Assembly: GCA_947184155.2 (NCBI GenBank)
Contig: CAMXCT020000485.1
Span: 62,001 to 126,000 of the forward strand
Length of the DNA stretch: 64,000 bases
Direction: 5' to 3'
Origin: Cladocopium goreaui
Lineage: Eukaryota > Sar > Dinophyceae > Suessiales > Symbiodiniaceae
Shown here: positions 32,830 through 44,135 of the stretch, piece after piece
Position numbering within the stretch: the stretch's first letter is position 1
Layout of the letters: each line of letters opens with the position of its first letter
Notes under the pieces: generated by a model
Told to the model about the DNA's origin: nothing
The model's database searches: none
What the model saw: the letters and a program-made list of their open reading frames with translations, nothing else
Position numbers and translations under genes: made by a program

Positions 32830-33270
32830 TGTTCTTTGAATGTGTTTCCATGTTTTTCGGGATGTTTTTGCAATGGTTTCCTTCAAAGCACGGTACTTTA
32901 CACTTTTGTCGCCATAAAACCGGTCGAAAACATCATGTTCGACAATGCTTCCAATTCCCTTATCTCCCCAACCGTTGAAAATACCGCTATTTACAGTGTT
33001 TTCTTCAATTTTTCCATGTGCCAATGCCGGTAGCCAACTCCAACATATATATAAGAAATCCTTCCAAAACATTTTTTTTGACAGTGTTTTTCCAATGTTT
33101 CCAGTCAAACAGACGGTAATTTACACGTTTTTTGCCATAAAGGCAGTAAATCCTTCCAAAACATTGCTTTTGACAGTGTTTTTGTAATGTTTCCAGTCAA
33201 GCATACGGTAATTTACACGTTTTTTGCTATAACGTCAGTCCAAAACACTTGTTTTTGCAGTGTTTTCAAT
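32830..33270 (+). repeat. Degenerate tandem repeat, unit about 90-110 bp
   Basis: Blocks containing 'aatgtttccagtcaa(a/g)ca(g/t)acggtaatttacacgttttttgc(c/t)ataa' occur near 33,095 and 33,188, with more diverged relatives near 32,875 and 32,990. No gene is seen. Confidence 0.65.
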
Positions 33271-33502
33271 GCTCTGGCATCCAAAAACCCTGCAAAATCT
33301 TGCTATGTACAATGTTTTTTTCATTTTTGGCCGTTTTTCCATTGCCGGAAAGCTACCAAAATGACCCAAAATTCCATTTCAATACCCTCTTGCGCTCAGA
33401 CACCCAAAAATCCTCGAAAAATGTCGAAAACACCACCGTATTCTGGTCTCGGTGCGAAACCGTTTTTGGCCCCCCCCAGCTAAAGCTGATATAGCGACTG
33501 CT

Positions 33503-33596
33503 ATACTAACAAATGTCATTGAGCATTTAGTGTTGCTGTTGCCCCCCAATAAGCACGCCTTCACCGCCAAGGCGGTGTGGGCGGATTTGTTAGTAT
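33503..33596. repeat. Short inverted-repeat element
   Basis: ATACTAACAAAT (33,503-33,514) and its complement ATTTGTTAGTAT (33,585-33,596) enclose about 70 bases containing the palindrome CACCGCCAAGGCGGTG. It could be a small MITE or a hairpin; no target duplication is evident. Confidence 0.4.
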
Positions 33597-34431
33597 TCAC
33601 AACTGTCTCAATGTGCAGGAAACTGCAAGAAAGTTGCTCGTCTCAGATGCATTTGTGTGAGTTCCTTTGGGTCAGGAGTCACAGCTGAATCTAGACGCCA
33701 CAGGGCAGGTCAGCAACTTGGTACAGTACAGAGACCAACAGATTTTCAAGTGACCAAACATTTTATGTGACTTGCGGACTTGTGTAGGATTTGGTTTTTC
33801 TTCGGCAGCAGCTGAGCAAAGATGCAGCTTGGCCAATCAGTGGCTGCAGTTTGTCAAAGGAATTGCAGTTTGCGTCTTTGTTTAACTCGCAAGTTTTACC
33901 AAGGCTGGCTTGGACGATGAGACGGGTTCACCTCTTAGACTGGTTGGAGCTGATACTTGCATGCCAAGCACACCCCCCTTGAGCATGAGCACCAAGTCCA
34001 TCGCACAGTCATTTGCTGAAAGCGACGGAGTTTTGCTCAGGTATTCCAGATGATAAAGTTGAGGACCATATCCAGCGCAAAAGCTGGCACTACGTCTTTG
34101 TACATGTCCCAAATTGTCCCAGATTGTCCCTGAGTGGTAGGACCTTTCTCATGAAGTCCCAATTCCTTCTGATTTGACAGAGCGACCGAGCCTCAGTGGC
34201 CATTAGGCAATGATGCCGTTCCTAAAACATCAAAAACCCATGATCAGCTCATGATTTTCAGTTTTTGTCTCATTCGCTTTCCAGAGGTGTGGCTCGACTT
34301 CCCAATCATTGGCATCGACCTGAGCTTGCAAGTCATGTTCAAAATCGGAGTGGAAAGCTTTGGAGACACTCGAAATATCAATAGATGTGGAGATTCAGTG
34401 GAGATGTGGAAGTCCAAGGCGGCGCGCGCTG

Positions 34432-34944
34432 ATGGATTTGTTGGAAGAGGCAGAAGCTTTGCAGGAAAAGATGACCTGCGATACCTGCGATGAGGATTTG
34501 CTTCACACCCCTGTCGATGAAGGGAATGAGGCTCTGACAGAGGATGTTCTTGGGATCGACGAGCCGGATGAGATCGGTGAAATCTGCGAGGTTGACAGAA
34601 AATTGGATCCGGACTCAGAAAAGGAAGATGAACAGCTTGAGGCTGACAGCGAGCCGATTCGCTCGACTTCATCTGGCGGGAATCCTGCTCCTTCCAAGAG
34701 CCAATGTTCTGTACCTTCGCAGGAACCTGTCGGATGTTCACAAGGTTCACAAGGTTCACAAGACAGACAAGCCGAAGTTTCGGCTGAAACTCCTGATGGG
34801 GAAGATGTGACAGCGACCTCTCGCGCAAGGGAATCCCCTGCTACAGTCGGCAAAGATCTTGTTGCTGCAGGAGGTGGGCTTGGGTTTACAGACATCAACA
34901 GACATCTATATCCAGACATCTACAAAACTATTTTTTTCTTGTGA
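34432..34944 (+). CDS. Possible acidic exon of a host gene
   Basis: An open frame with strongly acidic, coding-like composition (MDLLEEAEALQEKMTCDTCD, then DEPDEIGEICEVDRKLDPDS). From about residue 85 it becomes Ser/Gln-rich and includes a GTTCACAAG triplication near 34,740, so it may leave the exon there. No domain is recognised. It could be chance or a low-complexity host exon. Confidence 0.3.
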   Translation: MDLLEEAEALQEKMTCDTCDEDLLHTPVDEGNEALTEDVLGIDEPDEIGEICEVDRKLDPDSEKEDEQLEADSEPIRSTSSGGNPAPSKSQCSVPSQEPVGCSQGSQGSQDRQAEVSAETPDGEDVTATSRARESPATVGKDLVAAGGGLGFTDINRHLYPDIYKTIFFL

Positions 34945-37900
34945 ATTCTGACCTTGCAACCAACACTAACCAAATGGTTAGGGCAACCTGTCAGGGGGTG
35001 CAGCAGCTGTGAGAGTTGTGAGAGCAGCTGAAAAGGATTTGCCAGATTGAGCTCAACAGCGGAGATGTGTTCTCCATGGGTGCTGGGTCTTATTTAGTCC
35101 AACCATTGTTTGCTTCCCACCATTAGCTTCAGAGTGAACTAGTATCTTGATTTGTCATTGGGCCCGCACACTGTACATACCTTTCACATTAGAACATTAA
35201 TTATATTCATCTATTGGTTCGCTTGTCTCACTAGTGTTTCACCATGAAACATGCATGCGATAGCTCCAAAAGTTGCGCATTGAGATGACATGATGACAAG
35301 GTTGTGTAAGTCACGATCTTTTGCAGCCGCCTGTTCAGCCCAGTTGTTGTTAAACCGAGAATCTGAGTCCGACAGTCTGACAGTCAACTCATTCAGTGAA
35401 TTTTGATGGACTTCCAGCAGTAAGATATCCTGGGCCCAAGCCTGGCTTCGGGTGAGGTTCAACAGTTTGGTTCGCTTGTCTTATCCGAAAGACCGACGCT
35501 TGGACAAACTGGTGCAGCTTCTGCCAAAGCCGCGCGGCCCGGGCGGATGTTGAGTCCTTGGTGTAGATGGATCCCGAGTTGCATCCTTGGCTCATCCGCG
35601 TCAAACCTACAGACTCCATGAACTCCATGACTTTTGTGAACTTCCGTGCAATTGCATGTTGACCGGATCTCTCCGAACGCAGGTTGCAGAGACCATTGTT
35701 GAAGCGTCGTGGTCAGGTCGATTCTGCTTGTGCTGTTGTCAATGTGGGAGAGCGGATTTGCATTGCGCCATCAGGCGACTGGCCATGAAGGCACTCTTCA
35801 AGGGCAAAGCCAGGCTGGGGACTTTGTTAAACGTGTTAAATGTGTCAAGAACAAGATTAATTTAAAAAAAATGCAATGCATTTTCAACTCCTTTTTCTTT
35901 ACTTAGACTTGTCAGACTTGTCAGAGGCGGATTTGGTGAGCCGACTTGTTGCAGACTACTCCTTGCAGCCTCCGCCGTCATCTTGGTGACAAGAAACTCT
36001 GATCAGGACAGGGAGATCAGGGAGATCAGGGAGCGATGTGACCCTCTGCCGCAACTCAGGCCACGATGTCTACAATGCCTAGAGGCCAAGTCCTGCCAAG
36101 TCTTGAAGCCAGTATTGTGGTGCAGGATCAGACACATATGACAAATGTATTAGACATGTCACATATAAGATCATATAAGTTTCATGTAAGATTTTCGAAG
36201 ACAGTCAAATGGAAGAGCATTGTATGGCCAGACCAGCGGATACCTTTTGCAGATTGCCTTGGCAATCCTCAGAGTTTTGGCGACCTGCTGAGCTCTTGGC
36301 AAAGAATTTCTTTGATGCTGCTGAGCATCTGTCATATCTGTCATGGTTCAGCTGTTCAGCTCATTCCTGTGACCGATCAAATCATCGGATTGTTGGACGG
36401 GTTCGACGGGTTCAGGCTCCGATCGTAATGTGGTTTTTCACTGCACTGTGCGCCAGCTGATACGGGTAACCGGGTAGAAAAGAAACAGAAGAAACAGCAT
36501 GTTTTTGCATCCACTTGTGAGCCTTGCATTGCACAAGCTTCAGAAGACTGTTTGATTTGATTGGTTCCGTGTTTTGAATACAAGGTACTACCTTTACAAG
36601 GTGATCCCCAAGCAAGAACTGTTGGTCATCTACGGGACTGAGCCTTAAAGCAAGTGCCTTGAGCATTGGCAGCGCAGCCGTGCATGAGGTGTGCACTTTG
36701 TTTCTTCGGAGGGGAGCAGGGAACTCAGAGCACGGTGCGGAGGCGTGTCATAACTGTCATAATGTTTCAAGCTCTGCGTCTGCGTGGACCGGATGTTGTA
36801 CAGTCATGGACTCATCGACTCATCATGTGACCAATGTGGCTTAGGTTTTGTGCCTCAATTGCGGCAGTGGAATGCTTTCGGCGCACTGGTGGCGACAAGC
36901 TTCTTCTGTGTTTGCAGGATGCGTTATCTGACATGATCATGTTTAGAGACAGACTCATGCCCGCCGTTTCAGAAAGCTGGTACTATGGCAAAGGCCTTGC
37001 ACTGTAAAATATATCATGTTTTGCCTGATGCATTTGACATTTTCGCATCCTTTCGTAGATTCTGTTTGAGTCAAGAAAACTTACCGCGGCATATCCACTG
37101 CTGACAGCGAAATTGGAACAGTCAATCACGTAGCAAAGAGGGAACCTTGACTGTAGAGTGTAGCATGGATGGGCGCAAATGAATGCAAATGACACCTCAT
37201 AGAATAGTGACCTAAAACAGGTCTTCTGCTAGGTAGTCTGGAAGCTGTCGTGGTTTCTTCTGACTTGGGAGCTTTGAGCAGGACCTAGCCACCAACATTC
37301 AAATCGCAAATGAAGCCTCCTTAGAGGATGACAAGGCCAGCCACACAAGTTCACTGGGTACCTGGTTGTTAACTTCAAGCATCTTCGAACTTAAAACCGG
37401 TTTTCTATGGTTTTGTTGCACATTTTGAGATTTGCACATCAAATTCTTCCAGCGCCAGGCTGCCGGCCGTGACCTTGCTCAGCTGAGCCCGAAGGCCTTG
37501 ATCATCCTGTAGTGATGCTCCTGTGCCTCTGTGATGCTCAGCTTGATCAATGTGGTGTCAAGACTCAAGACATTGCCTGGTTGTGTTAAGCAACACAGGA
37601 TTGGTATCAGCACAAGGCCCGGGATTTGTTCCGTGCATTTTCTGATATTGTTTCATGTTTTGGATAGAATTTTCGTTTTTTTGGTTCGTGTGATTTGTGC
37701 CGCTTTGAGGCTGGCGTCGTGCTGAAAGCGGTAGACCCTGATGTTGTTGTGAAGGCGGACAGAGCGTGGGTTCTTTTGATGTTTCAGGGGTAGGGTTTGA
37801 AGCCTTGCAAGGCCTGTGCTGGCCTTTACCAGGGCTTCCTAGGTGCCGGCCTGAAAGTTTGAAATGTGTTGGAACTTGAGAGAGGTCACACATGGTCACA

Positions 37901-38250
37901 CAATCCTTGTCTATGTCCATCTCTTTCCAATGAAACTGCAGCCGAGCTGTTGTATGTTCTTTGAGGACTGTTGGTATCTTTGAAGTTCAAATTTGTTGCA
38001 GCCTAAGTGCCCATAATATGTGCGCGTGTGCGTTGTGGAGTTTCTGCAAAATGCTTCTTGACAAGGCATGGACAGTAGCTCTTGCTTGCTCCATTGCGGA
38101 TCTATTGCGCAAACCTGTCGCAATAGTGGTAGAGAACTCAGCTGCAGGCTTCTAGTTTTTCTAGGAGTGGCAACCCCAGGGTTGATCTGCAGAGGAGTGA
38201 CAAGGGATGAGGTAGGCCAGGTAGGCTAAGCCCAGCAGATCAAATTTGAA
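34945..38250. other. Host DNA, no gene recognised
   Basis: Only short frames with no recognisable domains. Individual small exons may be hidden here, but I could not support any. Confidence 0.4.
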
Positions 38251-38302
38251 TGATAATAACATATAATAACATATAATAACATATAATAACCCATAATAAC
38301 CC
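38251..38302 (+). repeat. (ATAATAACAT)n short tandem repeat
   Basis: About five ten-base units with the last ones changed to ATAATAACCC. Confidence 0.85.
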
Positions 38303-40365
38303 ATGATCAATCCATGATTCCATGATGAAGTGATGCCATGTGATGCCCATCTGATCCGAGGTGACGCCCATCCTCGTGGTACTGATGCCCAAGGCAATGC
38401 TTCGATTCGTGGACGAGTCATGGCGAGCCAATTACGAGCCATATCTTTGCTGCAAAACTTTGCGTGTTGATTTTTGTATATTTTTGTGCAGGGCTATCAC
38501 AAGTGGATCAACCAGATTATCAATCTGACTCTCAAGGCAGCTTTCTCTTTGCCTTTTTTTTTTCACTTGCATTCTAGAAGTGTTGAGTGGTGTTGAGAAA
38601 TGTTGTGCGCTGTTGAGGCGATTGCCGTCCATTTGGCTTGGAAGCTGCAAGAGATTATCAGCTCGGTTCAGAGCGGACTGCTAGGTGTGGCGCTTGATGG
38701 AGTGCCGAAGAGAGGGGCAGAACTGGCAGAACTGGAAGAACTGTGACGAATTAGCTTCAAAGTGGAAGTATCAGCATTAGTCAAGTTTGAACAGAGCATT
38801 TTGTCTTGAACAGAGCAAGCGTTCCTGGCAGGTGCAAGCTTGGTTGGCACTGGAGCCAGCTGCTCATGACGAGACCAGAGTACGACAGGGAGCCCTACGG
38901 AGCATCTTAATGTATCTCAACATCTCACGAGAACGACCATGATTTATATATATATTTATATAATATATTCGTGAGCTTGTGAGCACTTGAGTTCTTTGGA
39001 GTTCTCTGCATGGCCTTCGAAGAGTCTTGACTTCTTAAGGTGATCACATTGACCTTCCAAGGCACAGGGGCACGAGTCGCACGAGGATTTTCCAGAAAGA
39101 CGTTGATGTGCCGTTCATGTGCTTGTTTTCTCTCAGTGTATTCTCTTCGCTTGATTGGTTTTGGACGGTTGTTGCAAAAAGGGATGAGGCGGAAGTCAAA
39201 AAGGATGGGATATGTATGGATATGTAATGTTTTGTTTTCTTTAAAGATTCTGTTTGTTTCCGTGGCTTTGTCGCTTTCAGTGGCTTCTTAGCTCTTGGCT
39301 TCTTGGTTTCATCCTGGGTTCTTGGCTTTTTCGCTTCTTGGCTTTTGGCTTGGCCTTTTGTGACTTTTGACTACGTTGGCTTCCTGAGCGCTGTACCTTT
39401 TGTGGCGTTTGGATTCTATGGCTTTAGTATCTTTAGTGCCTTCTTCGCTTTTTGTGGTTTCTGGGCCTTTTGCTGCTTTTGACTCTTTGGCTTTCTGAAA
39501 AAAAAATTGACCTTGAGGCCTACGAACAAAAAATTGGCTACGTGCACCTTTCAGAAGCTCGGTTTAAGAATGTATTGCCGTAGTACTAGGATGGTGCCAC
39601 CTCTGTTGTGACTGGTCTCGCAGTTTCGGAACTGTTTTGCCATTTGTACCGCTAAACTATACATACCCTCTGCTCAATTGTCCGCAATTAAAGGCCACAA
39701 TTATTGATCACCCACAACTTTTTGGAAGGCGTTCTTTTTATTTGATTTGTTTTTCTTTTTTGGGCAACAACATGCAACAACTACAACAAACACCACCCGC
39801 CCTCCCAACCCCCTCCCGACCCCTCCCAGCTCCATGTGTCTGGGCCTTGTGGCCACTGCGCTAACAAGAAAAGCACTAGGAGCAACAAGAGATGCAAGGA
39901 GCAAGCGACAAGAACAGCAACACATCAACTTGAACAAGACTGACCGGGCCACAGAACCTGCAGAAAAACCACTGCAGCAACCACAAACTCTGCATCTCGT
40001 AAAGTCCCACAGCACCCATCACTACTCTCATAAACCCACCGACACAACAGGAAGAACACAAAACGCCAACAAAGACATCGGAGCAGAAGTAATGCTACCA
40101 ATCCATAGTTCTGTACGAGAAGCACAGTGCAAATACCATCGAATTATACATTCCATCCCCAATATGCTGCAACTGGTGTGCAAACAACCAGGGAAACATT
40201 CAGACAAAAAATAGTGACGACAAGCAACAAGAAGGCAAAGCAAAAATATCCAAACTCGAACAACAAAAGCAGGAACAGACATCTCATCTCAAGGTGCTGG
40301 AAACACCACCAACATGACGAGCTCCAGCAGCAAAGGGACACTAACAAAACGTAATATATATATAT
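38303..40365. other. Host DNA left of the virus; composition switch at 39.7-40.3 kb
   Basis: No gene is supported. From about 39,700 to 40,340 the plus strand is rich in A and C and poor in G, the opposite of the surrounding T/G-rich host DNA. This suggests an inverted segment or an insertion read from the minus strand. A 155-residue frame here is low-complexity (Thr/Asn/Pro-rich) and not convincing. Confidence 0.4.
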
Positions 40366-40370
40366 ATAAT

Positions 40371-40397
40371 AGTTAGGGTAGGCCTTGCCCATCTTCC
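40371..40397 (+). repeat. Left terminal inverted repeat
   Basis: 27 bases starting AGTTAGGGTAGG and ending CCCATCTTCC, an exact inverse of 60,912-60,938. Further inward both ends share a second, shorter match (CCCTACACTTT / CCTACACTTTC) about 95 and 40 bases on, so the original terminal repeat was probably longer and has diverged. Confidence 0.8.
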
Positions 40398-40615
40398 AGC
40401 CATCTAACCCCCAAATATTTTAAAGCCACCAAGCATCTCATCAATCAAAAAACCATGGGGGGTACCCTACACTTTTCAATTTCCAATCAATTTTTGGTCA
40501 GTTCTATGTTTTCAACAAGCCCCCAAACAATAATCATCAAGAGATGCTTTTCAATAAGGTGGCATATCATATGATTTTTGGGGATACATATTATTGGCTG
40601 GAAGATGGGCAAGGC
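40382..40615. repeat. Foldback: 20-bp inverted repeat overlapping the left terminus
   Basis: GCCTTGCCCATCTTCCAGCC (40,382-40,401) is exactly inverted at 40,596-40,615, 194 bases away, with patchy complementarity between. Part of the terminal repeat has therefore been duplicated in inverted orientation, or a MITE-like relative of the terminus sits here. Confidence 0.75.
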
Positions 40616-40727
40616 TATCCTCGTAGGATATTACACAGCAAGGAGACCCTCAATACGAGCAGGGTGCCTGTTTGGACTGTGACCTTAACTGTGTTGCTGA
40701 GTCTTCCTTTCCAAAAGGCGATGTTAG

Positions 40728-42100
40728 TTGATGTGTTTTTTGTGGAAGTGTATGTGTGCTCGAGCCAAGTTTTTGGCTCAAAGTTCGGCCGTTCTCAATT
40801 ACTTGGAAATGGAGACTGGCGCCCACATTTGGGTCCATGTGAAAGGCGGGCAGAGAGCTTTGAAGATTTTCACGGAGAAACAAGACGATGTCAGTGAAGT
40901 GCTGAAAAAGGCGCAGAGGGAAGCAAGTCTTGAGCAAGTCCGTGCAGACCTCCTTCAGCTCTACCGGTCTGCAGGTGAGAAGGACAAGGGAGAAGTGACC
41001 TGACAGCAGGAATGTTTTTTCATTGTTGTCGGTGTAATTGTGGGCTTGTTTTTGGTTCCTGCCTCTTTCCTGCGCTTTGTGAGGCTGTTTCCCCAGACAT
41101 GCTCATTCAGAAAGTTGATGGTGGCAAATCTGCGGCAGATGCTTTCTATGTGGAGTACCCTGACGCCTCTGGTGCCCCATCAACCGAAGGCATGGAGATG
41201 GTTGTGGAAGCCCTGCAGACACTGGAGAGAAAGCTGGAAACGATGGAGACAAATACGGCGAGAAAGCTGGAGACGATGGAGACAAATACGGCGAGAAGGC
41301 TGGAGACGCTGGAGACAAATACGGAGAGAAGGCTGGAGACGCTGGAGACAAATACGGAGAGAAGGCTGGAGACGCTGGAGACAAATACGGAGAGAAGGCT
41401 GGAGACGCTGGAGACAAATATACAGGTCTTGGCACAGACGTCCGCGGCCAACTTCCGAATTTTGCCTGTTCCAGAGGATTTAGAGACATCATTGAGAGAT
41501 GGTAGCACATGGAGCAAAAATGTCAAAGCACATTATGGGCAGAAATGCTGCACCGTCCTGTCCCAAGTGTTCCCTCAAACTCATGCATCTTGGTGGTTTC
41601 CAGCAGTCTCTGAACACATAGTCCCCAAGGGACAGTGGCAAGTCGCTAGCAAATTGGGTTTTGAGGTGTCCAACAGTCGCAACGGCTTGTTGCTTCTAAA
41701 ACATCTGGAGAAGACGTACCAAGCAGGAAAATGGACTCTCATCCCCACAGGCAACCACGCCAAAGGAGTAGAACTCAAAATCTACGTCAGCAATGATTTG
41801 AAAACAAAATCGATCCAGTATGAAGATGGGAAGGCGGTCTGTGGGAAATGCCACCGCAAAGACAAGCCGAGACCACTCACATTTGACGACCTGCATGAAA
41901 AAACCATTTCTGTGAATCCAGCTCCTTTCATGCGCTCCTTGTATCTCAAAGCAGAGATGGCTCATGGCGAGCACAACGAGTTGCCAAATCCACGGGACTT
42001 CACACAGAACTACGAAAAGCGTTGTGATGCAATGAAAGCTGTACTTCTTCAGAGACTGTTGCAGTCAAAGCCAGACAAGGCGCTCCCTGTTGTACAGTAA
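40728..42100 (+). CDS. Intron-containing HNH_2-type endonuclease-like gene (host-like) inside the virus boundaries
   Basis: The first recognised exon ends at 40,974 (CTGCAG before GTGAGA). A 122-nt GT-AG intron (40,975-41,096) ends in a pyrimidine tract plus CCCCAG, and exon 2 continues exactly in phase (41,097) to TAA 42,100. The upstream limit is unclear; 40,728 is the start of the open frame. Exon 1 has a KH-like stretch ([19 protein letters not shown]). Exon 2 has six 11-residue repeats ([11 protein letters not shown]) forming a coiled coil. The C-terminal domain has His in SEHIVP, Asn in SRNGLLLL and His in KHLEK, spaced as in HNH_2 nucleases, then KWTLIP. GC content and the intron are host-like. 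It could be cargo captured by the virus or a host gene inserted near its end. Confidence 0.6.
41227..41424 (+). repeat. Six 33-bp in-frame repeats
   Basis: The units keep the reading frame and encode R(K/R)LET(M/L)ETNT(A/E). The last four units are nearly identical, pointing to recent expansion. Confidence 0.9.
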
Positions 42101-42301
42101 GAGTCAAGCGAGACCCTTGGTAAAAGGGCAGCATTTGCTTCCATTTCTGCATGTTGCTTCGCCCAAGAACGTCGTTGCCACAGTTGCACCTCTTATCAAG
42201 ATTTATCAACATTTCATGATTACAGACAATAAAGATTTACAAGGTATGATTATGATATAATTACAATGTTTTATACCAACATCATGTGCTTGAATCTCTC
42301 A
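42101..42301. other. Composition boundary between host-like and virus DNA
   Basis: Base composition changes from mixed to AT-rich at about 42,190. There is no gene. No terminal repeat was found here, so this is not obviously the original virus end. Confidence 0.45.
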
Positions 42302-42604
42302 TCATATACTTGTCTCCATCCTTGTATATCTGGTAGTAGTCCAGTGTTTGTTGCTTCGGTGTCTTGATTTTTTTTCATTCAGTAATCTGAGATACTGCTT
42401 CTGTTTGTCTTCAAAACTGCCTACGGGACGCCCAATCTTTTTGGATTCAAAGATTTTTTCAATCCTCTCCTTCTCCTCTGCTGGGGTAGGTTGTTTGCTG
42501 TCAAGTTTTTCTTCTAGTTTACTGACCATTTCCTTCAAGTGCTTGATGTTTTTGTTCACTGCTTGGACTGTTTTCAATAGCTTGTCTTCATTTTCACCGA
42601 TCAT
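42302..42604 (-). CDS. Small virus protein, coiled coil plus GRPxGS motif
   Basis: 100 residues from ATG (complement of 42,602-42,604). Residues 1-35 form a coiled coil (NKNIKHLKEMVSKLEEKLDS). Residues 45-80 hold ESKKIGRPVGSFEDKQKQYL, an AT-hook-like GRP core followed by a charged helix, so DNA binding is possible. It is AT-rich like its virus neighbours and is the leftmost virus-type gene. No TCTA box precedes it. Function unknown. Confidence 0.6.
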   Translation of the reverse strand: MIGENEDKLLKTVQAVNKNIKHLKEMVSKLEEKLDSKQPTPAEEKERIEKIFESKKIGRPVGSFEDKQKQYLRLLNEKKSRHRSNKHWTTTRYTRMETSI

Positions 42605-42775
42605 ACGCGTATATAAACAACTATATATTGTAACTTATGTATTTAAATATTTATCAAGTTGAACTGCTTTGAAACTAATCTTTAAGTCGTTTGCAACACA
42701 CTTTTCTCAATCCATATCATTCAATGTTGGTGCTTTGCTTTTTGGTGTACCCATGACATCACTCGTCATTTGGTT

Positions 42776-43134
42776 TCAGTGCTGGTCATCTTGGTTTTCA
42801 GGTGTCACTTGTCTGTTCCAAGAAAAACTGATACTGTGGTCTTCAGAATCCAATTTGATGTGTCCATTCTCGTCCCTACTGACATTCATTGTCTTATCAT
42901 TTTTGCTGATTTTGAAACTACAAAGATTACATGTACACTTTATACTTTTAGGATTGATTTCACTTTCATTCCTCGGCTGTAATTTACAGTGGCACAACGG
43001 ACAATCAAACAAATAGTTTTACTTGTCAATTTTTGTTCTTCACTCAAGTTTATCATGGTTGGTTCGTCATCTGACAGTTCAAAATCCTCAGGAATTGGTT
43101 TCCTGGGAATTTTTGATTTTGCTTTCTTAGGCAT
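42776..43134 (-). pseudogene. Zinc-ribbon-like virus protein, split by a one-base shift
   Basis: The N-terminal part starts at the ATG ending at 43,134 (MPKKAKSKIPRKPIPEDFEL, basic then acidic) and, near 43,015, meets a second frame that carries CPLCHC ... IKCTCNLCSF, two CxxC-type pairs of a zinc ribbon. The switch coincides with an AAAA run (complement of about 43,017-43,020), so a lost or gained A is the simplest explanation. A TCTA box lies 14 bases upstream. A role in transcription or DNA binding is plausible from the zinc ribbon but not shown. Confidence 0.55.
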
Positions 43135-43148
43135 CTATTAAAGTTAAT

Positions 43149-43152
43149 TAGA
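43149..43152 (-). promoter_or_regulatory. TCTA box for the zinc-ribbon gene
   Basis: TCTA on the minus strand, 14 bases before the ATG at 43,134, in AT-rich sequence. Confidence 0.45.
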
Positions 43153-43331
43153 TAATATTATCTAATTAACTTTGCAACTTCACTTGCACTGACTTATCCA
43201 CGCAGAAGAGAGGGGCGGTCTTCTTTTCCAAACTGAAAAATGAATTCCAAAACTAATTAGCTACTTATGAGGGTTAATGCCCTTTTCTCTGTTCCAAAAG
43301 TTCCATTAACAAATAATATTATATTTTATTT

Positions 43332-43335
43332 TCTA
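43332..43335 (+). promoter_or_regulatory. TCTA box for the packaging ATPase
   Basis: TCTA 14 bases before the ATG at 43,350 in AT-rich sequence. Confidence 0.5.
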
Positions 43336-43349
43336 ACATATTTTATTAT

Positions 43350-44111
43350 ATGAAGAAATTAGAACCACCAAAAATTGAACCTATAAATGTCAAACAATAT
43401 GAATTCAAACAGTCACCATACCCTCAGGCAGACAAACTACCTTTCAGAAGCATCATTGTTTCAGCATCACAGGGTGGAAAAGGCATACTCATTCAAAACC
43501 TAATTTTGAAAATCTACCGTGGTTGCTTTGAGAGAATTTATATCGTCAGTCCAACAGCTCATATTGATGAAGCCTATAAGGAAGTGATAAAATACATTGA
43601 GAAAAAACTTAAAATAGATAATAAGAAAGAACAATACTTATTTGATGAATATAATCCAGAAGCATTAGAACATATAATAGACACACAACATAAAGTGATA
43701 GAATATCAAAAGAAAAACAAAATGACTAAATTATATAGTTGCCTGTTAATAATTGACGATTTCGCAGAAGACAAAACTTTTATGAGATATTCAAAAATCT
43801 TCCACGGTTTATACACCAAATCTAGGCACTTTGGGTTATCAGTCATCACTGCCAGTCAGAAGCTCAATGCACTTGCGACTATTGTAAGAGTAAATACATC
43901 ATCATTATATATTTTCAAGCTGAAAAACATAAGAGAGGTTGAAACATTCATTGAAGAACAATCAGCCTTAGTTGATAAGAAGACCTTGTATGAAATCTAC
44001 AATCTTGCAGTCAATGACCAACCTTACTCATTTCTTTTTGTCAAGCTTCGCGAGAGTGACATCAATAAGACCTTTATGATAAGATTAGAGAAGGCAATTC
44101 ACATTCAATGA
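43350..44111 (+). CDS. A32-like (FtsK/HerA-type) genome-packaging ATPase
   Basis: 253 residues. The P-loop is SASQGGKGILIQNLI (Lys44), where the Ser/Thr usually following Lys is Gly. Walker B is CLLIIDDFAED (Asp136-Asp137). VITASQKLNALATIVRVNTS matches the downstream arginine/sensor region of A32-type ATPases of NCLDVs, PLVs and virophages. The enzyme would pump the DNA genome into preformed capsids. Length is typical (about 250 residues). It is transcribed divergently from the zinc-ribbon gene, each with its own TCTA box. The family is clear from the overall motif order; the altered P-loop may be normal in this branch. Confidence 0.85.
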   Translation: MKKLEPPKIEPINVKQYEFKQSPYPQADKLPFRSIIVSASQGGKGILIQNLILKIYRGCFERIYIVSPTAHIDEAYKEVIKYIEKKLKIDNKKEQYLFDEYNPEALEHIIDTQHKVIEYQKKNKMTKLYSCLLIIDDFAEDKTFMRYSKIFHGLYTKSRHFGLSVITASQKLNALATIVRVNTSSLYIFKLKNIREVETFIEEQSALVDKKTLYEIYNLAVNDQPYSFLFVKLRESDINKTFMIRLEKAIHIQ

Positions 44112-44135
44112 TATTATTTGTATTTTATAATATCA

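Noticed and set aside
38230..38310. CRISPR-like or origin-like array at ATAATAACAT repeats
   Set aside because: Units are ten bases without spacers; it is a simple microsatellite.
40755..40785. Possible relic dinoflagellate spliced leader (GCCAAGTTTTTGGCTCAAAG)
   Set aside because: It matches only the final part of the leader with insertions, and GAGCCAA...TTGGCTC is a simple inverted repeat; the position is inside a coding exon.
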